Program-made: the position numbers and the translations under genes
Assembly: GCF_001553785.1 (NCBI RefSeq)
Contig: NZ_LOJP01000001.1
Span: forward strand, 4,448,664-4,512,663
Direction: 5' to 3'
Length of the DNA: 64,000 nucleotides
DNA from: Actinoplanes sp. TFC3
GTDB taxonomy: Bacteria > Actinomycetota > Actinomycetes > Mycobacteriales > Micromonosporaceae
Part shown: one piece after another, positions 43,108 through 51,736 of the stretch
Numbering within the stretch: the stretch's first letter is position 1
Layout: every line of letters starts with the position of its first letter
Notes under the pieces: model-generated
Seen by the model: only the letters and a program-made list of their open reading frames with translations
Told to the model about the DNA's origin: nothing
The model's database searches: none

Positions 43108-44459
43108 GCGCCGCGACCCTTGCTCCGCCGGTAGAGCACGTTGACGTCGACCCGGTCCACGCCGCGGCGCTGGCTGAGTTGACCTCGATCGCCGACCAGG
43201 TCCGCTACGCCTGCGAGAACTTGAGCGAGGCGAACACCGACACGGTGCGGCGCTGGCTGGCCGGATACGGCATCGAGACCAAACGTCCGTACGTATCGAC
43301 TCTGCTCAGCGGCCACCGGCGCCGCCGCGGCCTCGACGACATCACCGAGACCGACCCCACCGGGCCGGCCGATCCCGAGGCCGTCGAGACGCCCGAGCCC
43401 GACCCGGCGCCGCGTCTCGACAACGACCCCGAGGGCGTCTCGACGGCCGCCGAGCCCGTCGAGACGCCGCCCCCGGCCGCGGAGATGGAGTCCGCCCTCC
43501 TGGTGGCCGATCCGAAGCTCGTGGCCGAGCCCGTCTCGACGGCCGAGCCGCCGCCCGTGGCCCCCGTCGAGACGCCCGCCGAACCGGGCTCGGAACCCGC
43601 ACCGACCATCCCCACCCGGCCGATCCGCACCGGCGCCGCCGTGGCGCTGGCGCTGAGCGGCGGCCTGGCCGGCGGCGTGGCCCTTGCCGCATCCCGCGGC
43701 CTGCTCTACCCGTTCGCCTGGCCTTGGCCGATCGCCCTGGCCGCGGTAGTCGCCGCGCTGGTGACGGTCGGTGTGCTGGTCTGGTCGGCCGCTTCGGTGG
43801 TGGCCGCGCTGGTCGCCGGGCGTACCGGGCGTGATCTGGCGCTCGACGTTGCGTCGTGGACGGTGGCCGGGGTTGCCGGCTACCTGGCCGCGTACGGGCA
43901 GGTCAAGTTCGCCGAGTGGGCCGGTGTCACCGACGCCACCAAGTACCTGGTCCCGGGCATCCTGGAGCCGTCCGTGGTGGTTCTGCTGCTGCTGGCCAAC
44001 CGCCGGGTGCGTCGCCGCCGGGCCGGGCTGCCGGCCAAGCCGGTCGGCAAGATTCTCGCCCTGGCCGCTGTGCTCGGCGGGTTCGCCGTCTACACCAACG
44101 TCGTGCACGCGGGCGGCCGGACCGGGCTGGTGTTCGGCGCTGCGACTGTGGTCGGCCTGATCCTCTGGTGGGTCAAGCTCCAGGACGACGCGGCGCCCGA
44201 CGACTGGGACGACCAGCCTCGCTCGGCGCGGCTGTCGCGGCGCACGTCGCGGTACCGGCTGCTGCGCTGGCTGATCCTGCCCGGCCAGACCCGCCGGGCC
44301 TGGCTGATCAGCCTCGATCATTCCATCGCGGACGCCGAGGTCGGCCTCGACCTGGCCCGCCGCTGGCGCCGCGCCTACGACGAGTCCCGCCGGATCAAGC
44401 ACAGCCGCCGGGACGCCCGCCGCGCAGCGACGGCCTCGATCGACGAGTACCTGCACTGA
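43104..44459 (+). CDS. Multi-helix membrane protein, probable transfer/spread protein (DUF2637-like)
   Basis: 451 residues. The first ~60 residues may bind DNA (DTVRRWLAGYGIETKRPYVSTLLSGHRRRRG looks like an HTH). A Pro/Glu/Thr-rich linker (~80-170) with repeated VETP and VSTAEP units follows. Then come five to six membrane segments (from IRTGAAVALALSGGLAGGVA onward) and a basic cytoplasmic tail. Its place upstream of the FtsK-like gene suggests a role in conjugative transfer or spread between hyphal compartments. The linker DNA holds six copies of an 8-mer. Confidence 0.65.
   Translation: MSAATLAPPVEHVDVDPVHAAALAELTSIADQVRYACENLSEANTDTVRRWLAGYGIETKRPYVSTLLSGHRRRRGLDDITETDPTGPADPEAVETPEPDPAPRLDNDPEGVSTAAEPVETPPPAAEMESALLVADPKLVAEPVSTAEPPPVAPVETPAEPGSEPAPTIPTRPIRTGAAVALALSGGLAGGVALAASRGLLYPFAWPWPIALAAVVAALVTVGVLVWSAASVVAALVAGRTGRDLALDVASWTVAGVAGYLAAYGQVKFAEWAGVTDATKYLVPGILEPSVVVLLLLANRRVRRRRAGLPAKPVGKILALAAVLGGFAVYTNVVHAGGRTGLVFGAATVVGLILWWVKLQDDAAPDDWDDQPRSARLSRRTSRYRLLRWLILPGQTRRAWLISLDHSIADAEVGLDLARRWRRAYDESRRIKHSRRDARRAATASIDEYLH
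43383..43573. repeat. Cluster of six GTCGAGAC/GTCTCGAC 8-mers
   Basis: Copies at 43383, 43414, 43437, 43458, 43533 and 43566, three in each orientation, within 191 bases of a coding linker. TraB-type translocases of Streptomyces plasmids recognise clustered 8-bp repeats in the clt locus, although with a different sequence. The repeats could also simply reflect repeated Val-Glu-Thr/Val-Ser-Thr codons. Confidence 0.45.
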
Positions 44460-44779
44460 TGGCCAGCGATGACGCCCACCGCCGGGTCTGGCAACTGCGG
44501 AACCTAGCGGTCGTCGAGACCCTGATCCGTAATCACGATCTGCCCACTATGGGGTGGACCGTCGGCGCATACGGGGTCACCGGCGGGCCGCACTACGCGG
44601 CCAACGACGCCGAACGCCGCGCCGCGATCGAGCGCTGGGCTGACGTGCTCGGGGCCACGTGGTTGGCGCCGCACGTCGACGCGGGCGTGACCACGCTGCG
44701 GGCCAGCACGAAGGACTTCCAGGGCGTGGCGATCATGCTGCGCGCGGTGCTCTTCAACAGCGATTCCGCAGACCAGTAG
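44459..44779 (+). CDS. Hypothetical protein
   Basis: 106 residues, its ATG overlapping the stop of the membrane protein gene (TGATG). Compact alpha/beta look (ERWADVLGATWLAPHVDAGVTTLRAS); no domain recognised. Confidence 0.6.
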   Translation: MASDDAHRRVWQLRNLAVVETLIRNHDLPTMGWTVGAYGVTGGPHYAANDAERRAAIERWADVLGATWLAPHVDAGVTTLRASTKDFQGVAIMLRAVLFNSDSADQ

Positions 44780-44926
44780 CGCCGTACGACGGCGACCGTG
44801 GGGACCGACCCGGGCAACCAGGTCGGTCCTGCGCGGTGACCGCCAGAACGGCGGCACGGGCGGCCCCCTCCGCCTGGACAGCTATCAGGGGCCACCCGCC
44901 ACTCCTGCACAAGGAGCGACCACATC

Positions 44927-45115
44927 ATGGCATCCAACGCCACCTCGAACCCCTCCGGCAGCACGCAGAACGCCGCAGGCCGCGTCATCGCCGACGGCCG
45001 CCCGGTCCACGACACCCACCGCGGGCACCTGATGCCCGCCGGCCACGACGCGGCCAGCGCGCCCCAGCACGGCGCGGCCCGCAGCGGCCAGGCCGGACAC
45101 CAGCGCCGTGGCTAG
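44927..45115 (+). CDS. Small disordered protein
   Basis: 62 residues rich in Ser, Asn, His and Ala with an AAGGAG site upstream of ATG 44927. Low complexity suggests an unstructured peptide. It overlaps the next small gene by eight bases. Confidence 0.5.
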   Translation: MASNATSNPSGSTQNAAGRVIADGRPVHDTHRGHLMPAGHDAASAPQHGAARSGQAGHQRRG

Positions 45116-45281
45116 GTCCGCCGCCGCGCCCGCGCACCCGGCAGACCCGACAACAGCGCGGCTGTTGGCCACGGTCGATTCCGAGTCGCGGCCCTACACC
45201 GATCCCCGCGCCGGCTACGACCGTGCCCGCGACGCCCAGCAGGCGCGCACCGCGGGCGCGTTCCGTCGCGGTCGCCGCTGA
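45108..45281 (+). CDS. Small hypothetical protein (57 aa)
   Basis: 57 residues from GTG 45108, overlapping the previous gene. Composition (YTDPRAGYDRARDAQQARTAG, Arg-rich tail) and tight packing support coding. Function unknown. Confidence 0.45.
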   Translation: MARSAAAPAHPADPTTARLLATVDSESRPYTDPRAGYDRARDAQQARTAGAFRRGRR

Positions 45282-45379
45282 CCGCCACCGTGCGGAACCC
45301 GTTGTCCCGTAACGGGTTCCGCGCGGTGGCTGCCAGCCCTGACAGTCGCACCCCGAGCACCCGAAGGAGGCCACCCATC

Positions 45380-45877
45380 GTGGCCGGAGACACCACCATC
45401 ACCGTCGTCGGGAACCTCACCGACGACCCCGAACTGCGCTTCACCCCGTCCGGCGCCGCCGTCGCGAAGTTCCGGGTCGCGTCGACCCCGCGCTACCTCG
45501 ACAAGACGTCGGGGGAGTGGAAGGACGGCGACCCGCTGTTCCTGCCCTGCAACATCTGGCGCGATGCCGCCGAGAACGTCGATGAGTCACTCAAGCGCGG
45601 CATGCGGGTCATCGTGACCGGCCGGCTGCGGCAGCGCTCCTACGAGACCAGGGAGGGCGAGAAGCGCACCGTCTACGAGCTGGAGGTCGACGAGATCGGC
45701 CCCTCGCTGCGGTACGCCACCGCCACGGTCAAGAAGATCACCCGCACCGCTGAGCCCGGGGCCGCGCCGAACCGGCCGGCGGCGCCGCGGGGCGGCTCCA
45801 TGGAGGACCCGTGGTCCGTGCCCGCCAAGGCGACCGCATCCGTTGGCACCGTGGCGGACGACGAACCCCCGTTCTAG
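45380..45877 (+). CDS. ssb: Single-stranded DNA-binding protein
   Basis: 165 residues from GTG 45380 (GAAGGAGG upstream). OB-fold features: TITVVGNLTDDPELRFTPSG, FRVASTPRYLD, CNIWRDAAENVDESLKRG and RVIVTGRLRQRSYE. The tail ends in the acidic DDEPPF tip that recruits replication and repair partners. As an element-borne SSB it probably coats single strands made during transfer or replication of the ICE. Confidence 0.93.
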   Translation: MAGDTTITVVGNLTDDPELRFTPSGAAVAKFRVASTPRYLDKTSGEWKDGDPLFLPCNIWRDAAENVDESLKRGMRVIVTGRLRQRSYETREGEKRTVYELEVDEIGPSLRYATATVKKITRTAEPGAAPNRPAAPRGGSMEDPWSVPAKATASVGTVADDEPPF

Positions 45878-45963
45878 ATCCACCGGCCTCGGGCCGGTCG
45901 TCACGCCTGCGGCCGGCCTCGCCCGAGCACCTGTCCGAACCCCGTTGATCGGAGACACCGCTC

Positions 45964-46530
45964 GTGAGCAAGCGCCACCAACTCACCGCCGCGCAGTGGC
46001 GGATCATCAGCTACCTCTACCACCCCGACCAGCTCGCCCGGCGCACAGCGCCGAGCCTAGCTGTGGTCATCGACAAGCAGGCCGTGGACCGCGGCGACGT
46101 CGTCGAGGTCGTCGAGCGCGGCCTCGTGCAGGCCCGCGTTGGCGGCGAGGAGTGCGCCCACGCGCTGCTCAAGAAGCTGCCCGACCGGGCGATCCGCCTG
46201 CGGCTGAGCAAATCCGGGACCTACCACGCCGGCACCGACCCGCAGCACGCCGTCATGAGCGCGCTGCGCAGCACGACACCGGGCCAGTTCACGCTCTGGG
46301 ACCTGATGTACCGCCTGGAGCACGTCCCGCACTGCCCGAAGCCGGCCCCCGGGATGATCCCGCCGCGGATCACCTTCGGCGAGCTGGCCGAGATGGCCGA
46401 GCGGTTCCTGTTCGACACGTTCCTAGTCGACGACGACATCCCGGTCACCATCCGCGAGGTGCAGACCATCCCCGGCCTGGCCTACGCCAAGCAGACCAAG
46501 ACCGGCGCCTCGTACGTCGCCTACCTGTGA
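45964..46530 (+). CDS. Hypothetical protein, winged-helix-like
   Basis: 188 residues from GTG 45964. The start (LTAAQWRIISYLYHP) resembles a winged helix. The C-terminal TFLVDDDIPVTIREVQTIPGL resembles the end of the next gene product, so the two may be old paralogues. Function unknown. Confidence 0.6.
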   Translation: MSKRHQLTAAQWRIISYLYHPDQLARRTAPSLAVVIDKQAVDRGDVVEVVERGLVQARVGGEECAHALLKKLPDRAIRLRLSKSGTYHAGTDPQHAVMSALRSTTPGQFTLWDLMYRLEHVPHCPKPAPGMIPPRITFGELAEMAERFLFDTFLVDDDIPVTIREVQTIPGLAYAKQTKTGASYVAYL

Positions 46531-46558
46531 TCCGACCGTCCGGAAAGGACACCTGACT

Positions 46559-47077
46559 GTGCGACCGGCCACCCACTGGCGCGTCCTTGACCGCCTGTAC
46601 CTGTACAAGCTGCACACCGTCCGCCCGTACCTGACGGCCGTCTCCAAGGAGCAGGACGTCTGGTACGACCAGTTCATCGACCTGGAGAACTCCGGGCTGA
46701 TCGACGCGCAGATCGGCGACCGTGACGTCGAGCTGAGCAAGGTCATCAAGTTCGGTCACGGACGCGTGAGCCAGGCCATCCTCAAGAAGATCCGGGTCCA
46801 CCTGACCGCCCGTGGCCTGAGCGTCGTGCTCGACGACCCGGGCAACCAGATCCGCTACACCCTCAGCCAGCACGGCAAATCGCTCGGCCTCGACCGGCTG
46901 TTCGTCGACAACGACATCGTGTTCGACGACATCGTCCGGACCCAGCGCCTCGGGCACATCACGGTCACGTTCCTCGACGACCCGGAGGAGATCGAGCTGG
47001 GGTCCAGCTACCGGCTCGCCGCGTCGCTGTTCGCGGCCGGGCTGACCGCCCGGGGCCGCGAGTACCTGCCCCGCTGA
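46559..47077 (+). CDS. Hypothetical protein, possible paralogue of the preceding gene
   Basis: 172 residues; GGAAAGGA precedes GTG 46559. It opens with HWRVLDRLYLYKLHTVRPYL and later shows DRLFVDNDIVFDDIVRTQRLGHI, aligning in layout with the previous gene. No domain recognised. Confidence 0.6.
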   Translation: MRPATHWRVLDRLYLYKLHTVRPYLTAVSKEQDVWYDQFIDLENSGLIDAQIGDRDVELSKVIKFGHGRVSQAILKKIRVHLTARGLSVVLDDPGNQIRYTLSQHGKSLGLDRLFVDNDIVFDDIVRTQRLGHITVTFLDDPEEIELGSSYRLAASLFAAGLTARGREYLPR

Positions 47078-47171
47078 GCCCTCGTGCCGGTGGCCCGGGC
47101 CGTGACCGTGGCCGGGCCACCGGCACGAGGCGCGACGCCTCACCCCTGCTCCCGCGTCTGGAGATCGCTGC

Positions 47172-47666
47172 ATGTCCGCACAGACCGAGGTGACGTCGTC
47201 GGAACTCGGCGCCGCCATCGCCCATGTCCGTACCGAGCTGTCCCGGGCCGACGCCAAGGCCGGAACCCTGCTCGCCCTCGCCGGCACGGCGCTGACCGTG
47301 CTGCTGGCGCTGCTGGCCCGCACCTCCCTGCCGGGCCTCGCGGTCACCGCGGGCTGGCTGACCGCCGCGGTGGTCGCCACGGCGGTGGCTCATCTCGCCC
47401 TGGCAATCCGCCCGAGCCTGACCGGCGACCACGGCCTCGTCCGCTACGCCCGCCGCGGCGCCGCCGCGGTGCGCGAGGAACTCGACGCCGTCGACCGTGG
47501 CCACTGGGACGCCGTCTGCCGGCAGAAGGACCGCGACCACGAGACCCTGATCGCCCTGTCCCGCTCGGCCGTCACCAAGTACCGGCGGATCCGCACCGCC
47601 GTCGATCTGATGCTCGCCGGCCTGGCCGGCATCACCCTGACCGCGGCCCTGGCCGCCCTGCTCTGA
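47172..47666 (+). CDS. Pycsar-effector-like membrane protein (DUF5706 type)
   Basis: 164 residues: a helix with ELSRADAKAGTLLALAGTALTVLLALL, a second membrane segment, a soluble middle (GRWDAV-type helices), and a C-terminal hydrophobic helix. The RADxKAGxLLALxGxxLT pattern is typical of the two-helix Pycsar effector (PycTM) family, which opens membranes in response to cyclic UMP. No cyclase gene is adjacent. Similar orphan copies are common in actinobacterial ICEs, where the role may be other than defence. Confidence 0.65.
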   Translation: MSAQTEVTSSELGAAIAHVRTELSRADAKAGTLLALAGTALTVLLALLARTSLPGLAVTAGWLTAAVVATAVAHLALAIRPSLTGDHGLVRYARRGAAAVREELDAVDRGHWDAVCRQKDRDHETLIALSRSAVTKYRRIRTAVDLMLAGLAGITLTAALAALL

Positions 47667-47682
47667 CCGAAAGGACTGCCTG

Positions 47683-48042
47683 ATGCCGCGTTTGTTCCCC
47701 GACCTTGAGATCAAGGACGACGCCGACCTGCTCGACCTGCTCGAAGGCATCCGCAACGTCGGGATCGCCGGGCACGACGAGATCGACGAGCTGGCCGGCC
47801 TGATCCGCGCGAAGCTCGAACGCTACGGGCGGCGTAACGGCCTGTCCCGGATGCGCGCGAAGTTCTGGGGCCGGCAGGTCGCCCGGCCGCTGGTCCGCGC
47901 CGCGGACGAGATGCTGACGGTGGCTGCGTACGCCCGGGTCTGCCGCAACCGGTTCGAGGCGTTCCTGATCGCCCTCGACGACGAGCAGCCCGGCGCTACG
48001 GACTTCAACATCCGGGGCCGTAAGCCCGGGAAGGCCGCCTGA
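47683..48042 (+). CDS. Hypothetical transfer-associated protein
   Basis: 119 residues, helical and basic at the C-terminus. It lies directly before the FtsK-like translocase with an ATG overlap of one base, the position held by the small TraA-type proteins of Streptomyces elements. Likeness to TraA is positional rather than from sequence. Confidence 0.55.
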   Translation: MPRLFPDLEIKDDADLLDLLEGIRNVGIAGHDEIDELAGLIRAKLERYGRRNGLSRMRAKFWGRQVARPLVRAADEMLTVAAYARVCRNRFEAFLIALDDEQPGATDFNIRGRKPGKAA

Positions 48043-50078
48043 TGGCCCGCCAGACCCGCTCCCGAGGCGGGATGGACGCCGCCCGAGGCGCCTCCTACGA
48101 GGTCCGCGGCAATCCGCTGCCCTACGTCATCCCGCCGGCCGCCGCGATCGGCAATCTCATCCTCGCCGGTGTCCTGTCGCGGATGTGGGGCGCCTACGCC
48201 AACCCCACCGTATGGGAGGCCGCCTGGCGCGCCGGGCTGATCGTGCTGTGCTCCGCGCTGATCGTCTGGTGCACCTGGGGCGTCGGCCGCGCCCGCAAGA
48301 TCGAGCTACGGGTCGCATCGATGATGATGTCGGCCTGTTCGTGCGGCGGGCTGTTCGTGCTCACCTTCCGGCCGTGGTCGTTCGACGCCGTGATGGTCTA
48401 CCTGATCGTCATGGTCACCACGTCGCTGCTGCTCGCAGTGACCAAGCTGCTGCGCGGCGACGGCACCGACGCCCGCGCCAACGTGTTCGGCGAACTCGGC
48501 GACCGAGTGCGCGAGTTGCAGGACATCGGCAAGACCGGCAAGCCGAAGATGATCGACGGCCGGATCGTCACCCACACCGAGATGGTCCACGGCGGCAACT
48601 TCGGCGATCTCCAGAAAAAGGAGGTCCGCACCGCCATCGCCTCCGCCCTCGACGTGCCGGTCGGCGGGGTGCGGATGGTCGCCAACCGCGACACCCCGCG
48701 GGTCGGGCGGATGGAGGTCGCCCCGGTGGACATGCTGGAGAACCCTCCGGTTTGGCCGGGCCTGTCCGCCCCGGGCGGGTCGATCGCCGAGCCGATCCGG
48801 TTCGCGGTCTACCAGACCGGCTCGATCGTGCCGCTGATCCTGCCGGGCGACCCGAAGGCCGAGCGCAACGCGATCGGCGTGATGGTCCTGCTCGGTGCGT
48901 CCGGGTCCGGCAAGACCGCGTTGCAGCTCGAACTGGCCTGCGAGGCCCGTTCACGGGTCGATGCCGAGGTCGTCTACATCGACGGCCGCAAGGGCCTGCA
49001 ACTGCCGAAGGCGTTTCGCGACGCCATGCACGTCATGATCCACGACCAGGCCGAAGGCGAGCGCTACCTCGACGCCATGATCGCCGAGGTCGCTCGCCGG
49101 GCCGCGCAGATCGGCGGCCACGGCCACGACCAGTGGATCGCCGGATGCTTGAAGTGCCCGAAGTTCCGGGTCGTGATCGTGGACGAAGCGTCCAAGTTCA
49201 TCGAGAGCGAGGACACCATGGTCGAGCTGGCCGAGTCGGTCCGCTCCGTCGGGATCTACGTGCTGCTCGGCCAGCAGCGCGCTACAGGTGACCGGCTGCC
49301 CACCTCGGTGCGCTCCACCATCGGCGGCGTGATCGTCATGGGCGTAGCCAACGTCGGCGAGGCTGCCCGGGTGCTGTCCGAGGAGACCATCGAGGCCGGC
49401 GCCGACCCGTCGTGGAAGAACCGCAAGCCCGGTGCGCTGTACGCCGAGCTGCCCGGCACCGACCCCGAGGACTGGTCGCTTCCCGGCCGTACCTTCAAGA
49501 TCGACCGGGACGAGCTGGTCGCCGAGCTGATCGCCTACCTCGCGGCAATCGGCGAGGCACCGGACGGCACCACCGTTGCCACCCCGGCGCCGGCCGCCGT
49601 ACGGCAGCCCGCGGCGGCCTCCACCGGTGAGGTCACGCCGGGCGAGGACGAGCGCGACGACCCCGACGCCGACAAGGACGCCGAGTGCGCGCCCCCGGCG
49701 CGTGACCCGGACTGCCCGCCAGACGAGGGCGGCGACCCGTACGAGCCGATCACCATCCCGAGCCGGACCCGGATCCCGCTGGATCTGGAACCGGAGGGCG
49801 GCCGGCAATACAGCCCGTCCGAGGTCCGAGCGATGGTCCGGCGAATGATCCTGTCCGCCGCCGAGCAGGGGCACCGCACCTGCCGGCACTCGCAGTTCGC
49901 CCCGCTGGTCGGGGTCGTCGGCGAGACCGGGCTCAAGCCGCCCACCCTGAGCAAGATCCTCAAGGAGTTCTGCCAGGGACCGGACCCGCTACTCTCGCGC
50001 ACCGGCGACAAGGGCGTCTACGACATCCTCGTCCCCGGTCCGGCCCCCGAGCCCGCGCTGGCCGGGGCCGTCGCGTGA
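48042..50078 (+). CDS. FtsK/SpoIIIE-type conjugative DNA translocase (TraB/TraSA-like)
   Basis: 678 residues. Two to three membrane segments lie near the N-terminus (VIPPAAAIGNLILAGVL, AGLIVLCSALIVWC, VYLIVMVTTSLLLAV). The motor domain has Walker A LLGASGSGKTALQLELA at ~285 and Walker B FRVVIVDEASKF. A C-terminal winged helix (SAAEQGHRTCRHSQFAPLVGV, PPTLSKILKEF) should bind specific repeats on the element. Such single proteins move double-stranded DNA between mycelia in actinomycetes. The iteron locus at 50303-50419 lies just downstream. Confidence 0.88.
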   Translation: MARQTRSRGGMDAARGASYEVRGNPLPYVIPPAAAIGNLILAGVLSRMWGAYANPTVWEAAWRAGLIVLCSALIVWCTWGVGRARKIELRVASMMMSACSCGGLFVLTFRPWSFDAVMVYLIVMVTTSLLLAVTKLLRGDGTDARANVFGELGDRVRELQDIGKTGKPKMIDGRIVTHTEMVHGGNFGDLQKKEVRTAIASALDVPVGGVRMVANRDTPRVGRMEVAPVDMLENPPVWPGLSAPGGSIAEPIRFAVYQTGSIVPLILPGDPKAERNAIGVMVLLGASGSGKTALQLELACEARSRVDAEVVYIDGRKGLQLPKAFRDAMHVMIHDQAEGERYLDAMIAEVARRAAQIGGHGHDQWIAGCLKCPKFRVVIVDEASKFIESEDTMVELAESVRSVGIYVLLGQQRATGDRLPTSVRSTIGGVIVMGVANVGEAARVLSEETIEAGADPSWKNRKPGALYAELPGTDPEDWSLPGRTFKIDRDELVAELIAYLAAIGEAPDGTTVATPAPAAVRQPAAASTGEVTPGEDERDDPDADKDAECAPPARDPDCPPDEGGDPYEPITIPSRTRIPLDLEPEGGRQYSPSEVRAMVRRMILSAAEQGHRTCRHSQFAPLVGVVGETGLKPPTLSKILKEFCQGPDPLLSRTGDKGVYDILVPGPAPEPALAGAVA

Positions 50079-50245
50079 CCGCCCTGACCGGGCTCGGCGC
50101 CCGGGTCCGGCAGGCCGCCGCCTGGCGACCCGCGCTGCACACCTCGCGGGTCGTGGCGATCCGGTGCCCGTACTGCCGCGTACACCGCAAGCCGCGCCAC
50201 TTCCGGCCCGGTGGCCGCGGCTGCCGGCGCTGCGTCGGCGGCTGA
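50075..50245 (+). CDS. Small zinc-ribbon protein
   Basis: 56 residues from GTG 50075, overlapping the translocase stop (GTGA). Two CxxC pairs (RCPYCR and GCRRCV) make one zinc ribbon. Function unknown. Confidence 0.6.
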   Translation: MTALTGLGARVRQAAAWRPALHTSRVVAIRCPYCRVHRKPRHFRPGGRGCRRCVGG

Positions 50246-50302
50246 CCGCAACCCTCCACACGCGCCCGCACCCGTCACGATGTGTCACGGGCGCGGGCGC
50301 GT

Positions 50303-50419
50303 ACTTCACGCACTTCACGGACTTCACGCGCTTTACGCGGACGCCCGTCAGGTGCGTCTATGCGTGCGCGTGCGCGCGCACAAGCCTCCGTGAAGTCCGT
50401 GAAGTGAAATCCGTGAAAT
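50303..50419. repeat. Inverted 9-bp iteron arrays flanking an alternating GC tract (candidate clt/oriT)
   Basis: Left array: four tandem 9-mers from 50303 (ACTTCACGC, ACTTCACGG, ACTTCACGC, GCTTTACGC). Right array, opposite strand: CCGTGAAGT at 50388 and 50397 and CCGTGAAAT at 50411. Between them lies an alternating purine-pyrimidine tract (about 50354-50382) able to form Z-DNA or melt. The locus sits in a noncoding gap just downstream of the translocase gene. Good candidate for the site read by the translocase winged helix. Confidence 0.65.
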
Positions 50420-50452
50420 CCCCGGACCCTCCACAGAAAGTGACCTCACGCC

Positions 50453-50803
50453 ATGTCATGGTTCCGACTCGCCCGCCGCGGCGCGGCCTACGAATTCGGT
50501 CGCCGCCTATGGCGCTGGTTCGCCGCCTTCGAAATCATCCGCTGGTTCGCCGCCCGAGTCTTGCCCATCCTGCTCATCCTCGCCGCCGTCGCCGTGGCGG
50601 CCTGGTTCGCCGTCCGTACCGCCGCCTGGTGGCTGCCCCGGCTGACCCTGCTCGCCGTCCTCGCCGTCGTCCTGACCGGCGCCGCGTGGCTGGCCCGCCG
50701 CTACCGCTGGGAGCTACGCGCCAGCCTGCCCCGCACCGCCGTCGCGGCCGGCGTCCTGGCCCTGGCCGGGGTCCTCGGCACGCTCGTCTACTGGCTGCGC
50801 TGA
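50453..50803 (+). CDS. Small membrane protein (Spd-like)
   Basis: 116 residues with three hydrophobic segments (VLPILLILAAVAVAAWFAV; LTLLAVLAVVLTGAAWLA; TAVAAGVLALAGVLGTLVYWL) and basic loops. Small membrane proteins next to the translocase gene act in plasmid spread in Streptomyces; this role is inferred from position. Confidence 0.6.
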   Translation: MSWFRLARRGAAYEFGRRLWRWFAAFEIIRWFAARVLPILLILAAVAVAAWFAVRTAAWWLPRLTLLAVLAVVLTGAAWLARRYRWELRASLPRTAVAAGVLALAGVLGTLVYWLR

Positions 50804-50816
50804 GCGGAGGCAAGTC

Positions 50817-51026
50817 ATGGAGCAGGCCCTCATCGCTGACCTTCAAGCCGCCGGGTGGCGCATGGTGCCCCTGGCCGTGCACGACGCGCTGTGCCGGATC
50901 CGGGTGGCCACCCTCCAAGAGGGCGGCCCGTTCCCGGGACTCCTGCACTGCGCGTTCTGCGGCTTCTTCTACGCCCGGCCGCGCTGCGGTGACCGCGTCC
51001 CGGCCGGGGTGGAGGCGGCATCGTGA
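50817..51026 (+). CDS. Small zinc-ribbon-like protein
   Basis: 69 residues; GCGGAGG precedes ATG 50817. One CxFCGFF motif and a later Cys suggest weak zinc binding. It overlaps the methyltransferase start by four bases. Confidence 0.5.
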   Translation: MEQALIADLQAAGWRMVPLAVHDALCRIRVATLQEGGPFPGLLHCAFCGFFYARPRCGDRVPAGVEAAS

Positions 51027-51736
51027 CCCGCCACATCGGTCCGGGCAGGCCCCGTGCGCTGGATCTGTACTGCTGCCAGGGCGGCGCCTCGGCCGGGCTG
51101 GCTGCGGCCGGGTACGACGTCACCGGCGTCGACAAGGACCCGCAACCGCGCTACCCGTTCCGGTTCGTGCAGGCCGACGCCCTGGCCTACCTGCGGCAGC
51201 TCATCACCACCGGCGAGATTCACGAGTACGTGCTGGTCACGGCGTCGCCGCCGTGCCAGCGCCGGACCAAGTGCCAGAAAATCCGCGGCCGGGAACACCC
51301 GGCACTGATCGCTCCCACCCGGGCGCTGTTGCAGGCCACCGGGCTGCCGTACGTGATCGAGAACGTGCCGCCCGAGGGCGAGGACGACGACCCGCTGATC
51401 AACCCGGTCGAGCTGTGCGGCGCCATGTTCCCCGGCCTGCACACCTACCGGCACCGGCACTTCGAGAGCAACCTGCCGCTCGCCGTTCCGGTCCACCCGG
51501 TCCATGAGAAGCCCACCGTCAAGATGGGCCGCCCGGTCGAGCCGGGCCAGTGGTACCACGCGGTCGGCAACTTCTCCGGCGTCGGCTACATCCGCGACGA
51601 CCTGGGCGTGCCATGGATGAATCGCGACGGGCTACGCGAGTGCATCCCGCCCGTCTTCGCCGAGTACATCGGCCGGCAGCTCTGGGACCGGGTGACCCGC
51701 TACTCGGGCCGGGCGGCGCTGCGGACGGCGGCATGA
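51023..51736 (+). CDS. DNA (cytosine-5)-methyltransferase, compact
   Basis: 237 residues from GTG 51023. Motif I LDLYCCQGGASAGLAAAGYDV and GVDKDP bind AdoMet; motif IV is VTASPPCQ with the catalytic Cys; motif VI is IENVP. The length is short, with a small target-recognition region, as in phage and ICE enzymes. It may protect the element from restriction. The unknown gene at 52090 could be a partner, but no restriction motif was confirmed. Confidence 0.8.
   Translation: MTRHIGPGRPRALDLYCCQGGASAGLAAAGYDVTGVDKDPQPRYPFRFVQADALAYLRQLITTGEIHEYVLVTASPPCQRRTKCQKIRGREHPALIAPTRALLQATGLPYVIENVPPEGEDDDPLINPVELCGAMFPGLHTYRHRHFESNLPLAVPVHPVHEKPTVKMGRPVEPGQWYHAVGNFSGVGYIRDDLGVPWMNRDGLRECIPPVFAEYIGRQLWDRVTRYSGRAALRTAA

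Noticed and set aside
42063..44456. 797-codon open frame on the minus strand
   Set aside because: It lies antisense to six well-packed plus-strand genes with overlapping starts and stops. Its sequence is low-complexity Gly/Arg/Asp text typical of high-GC antisense frames.
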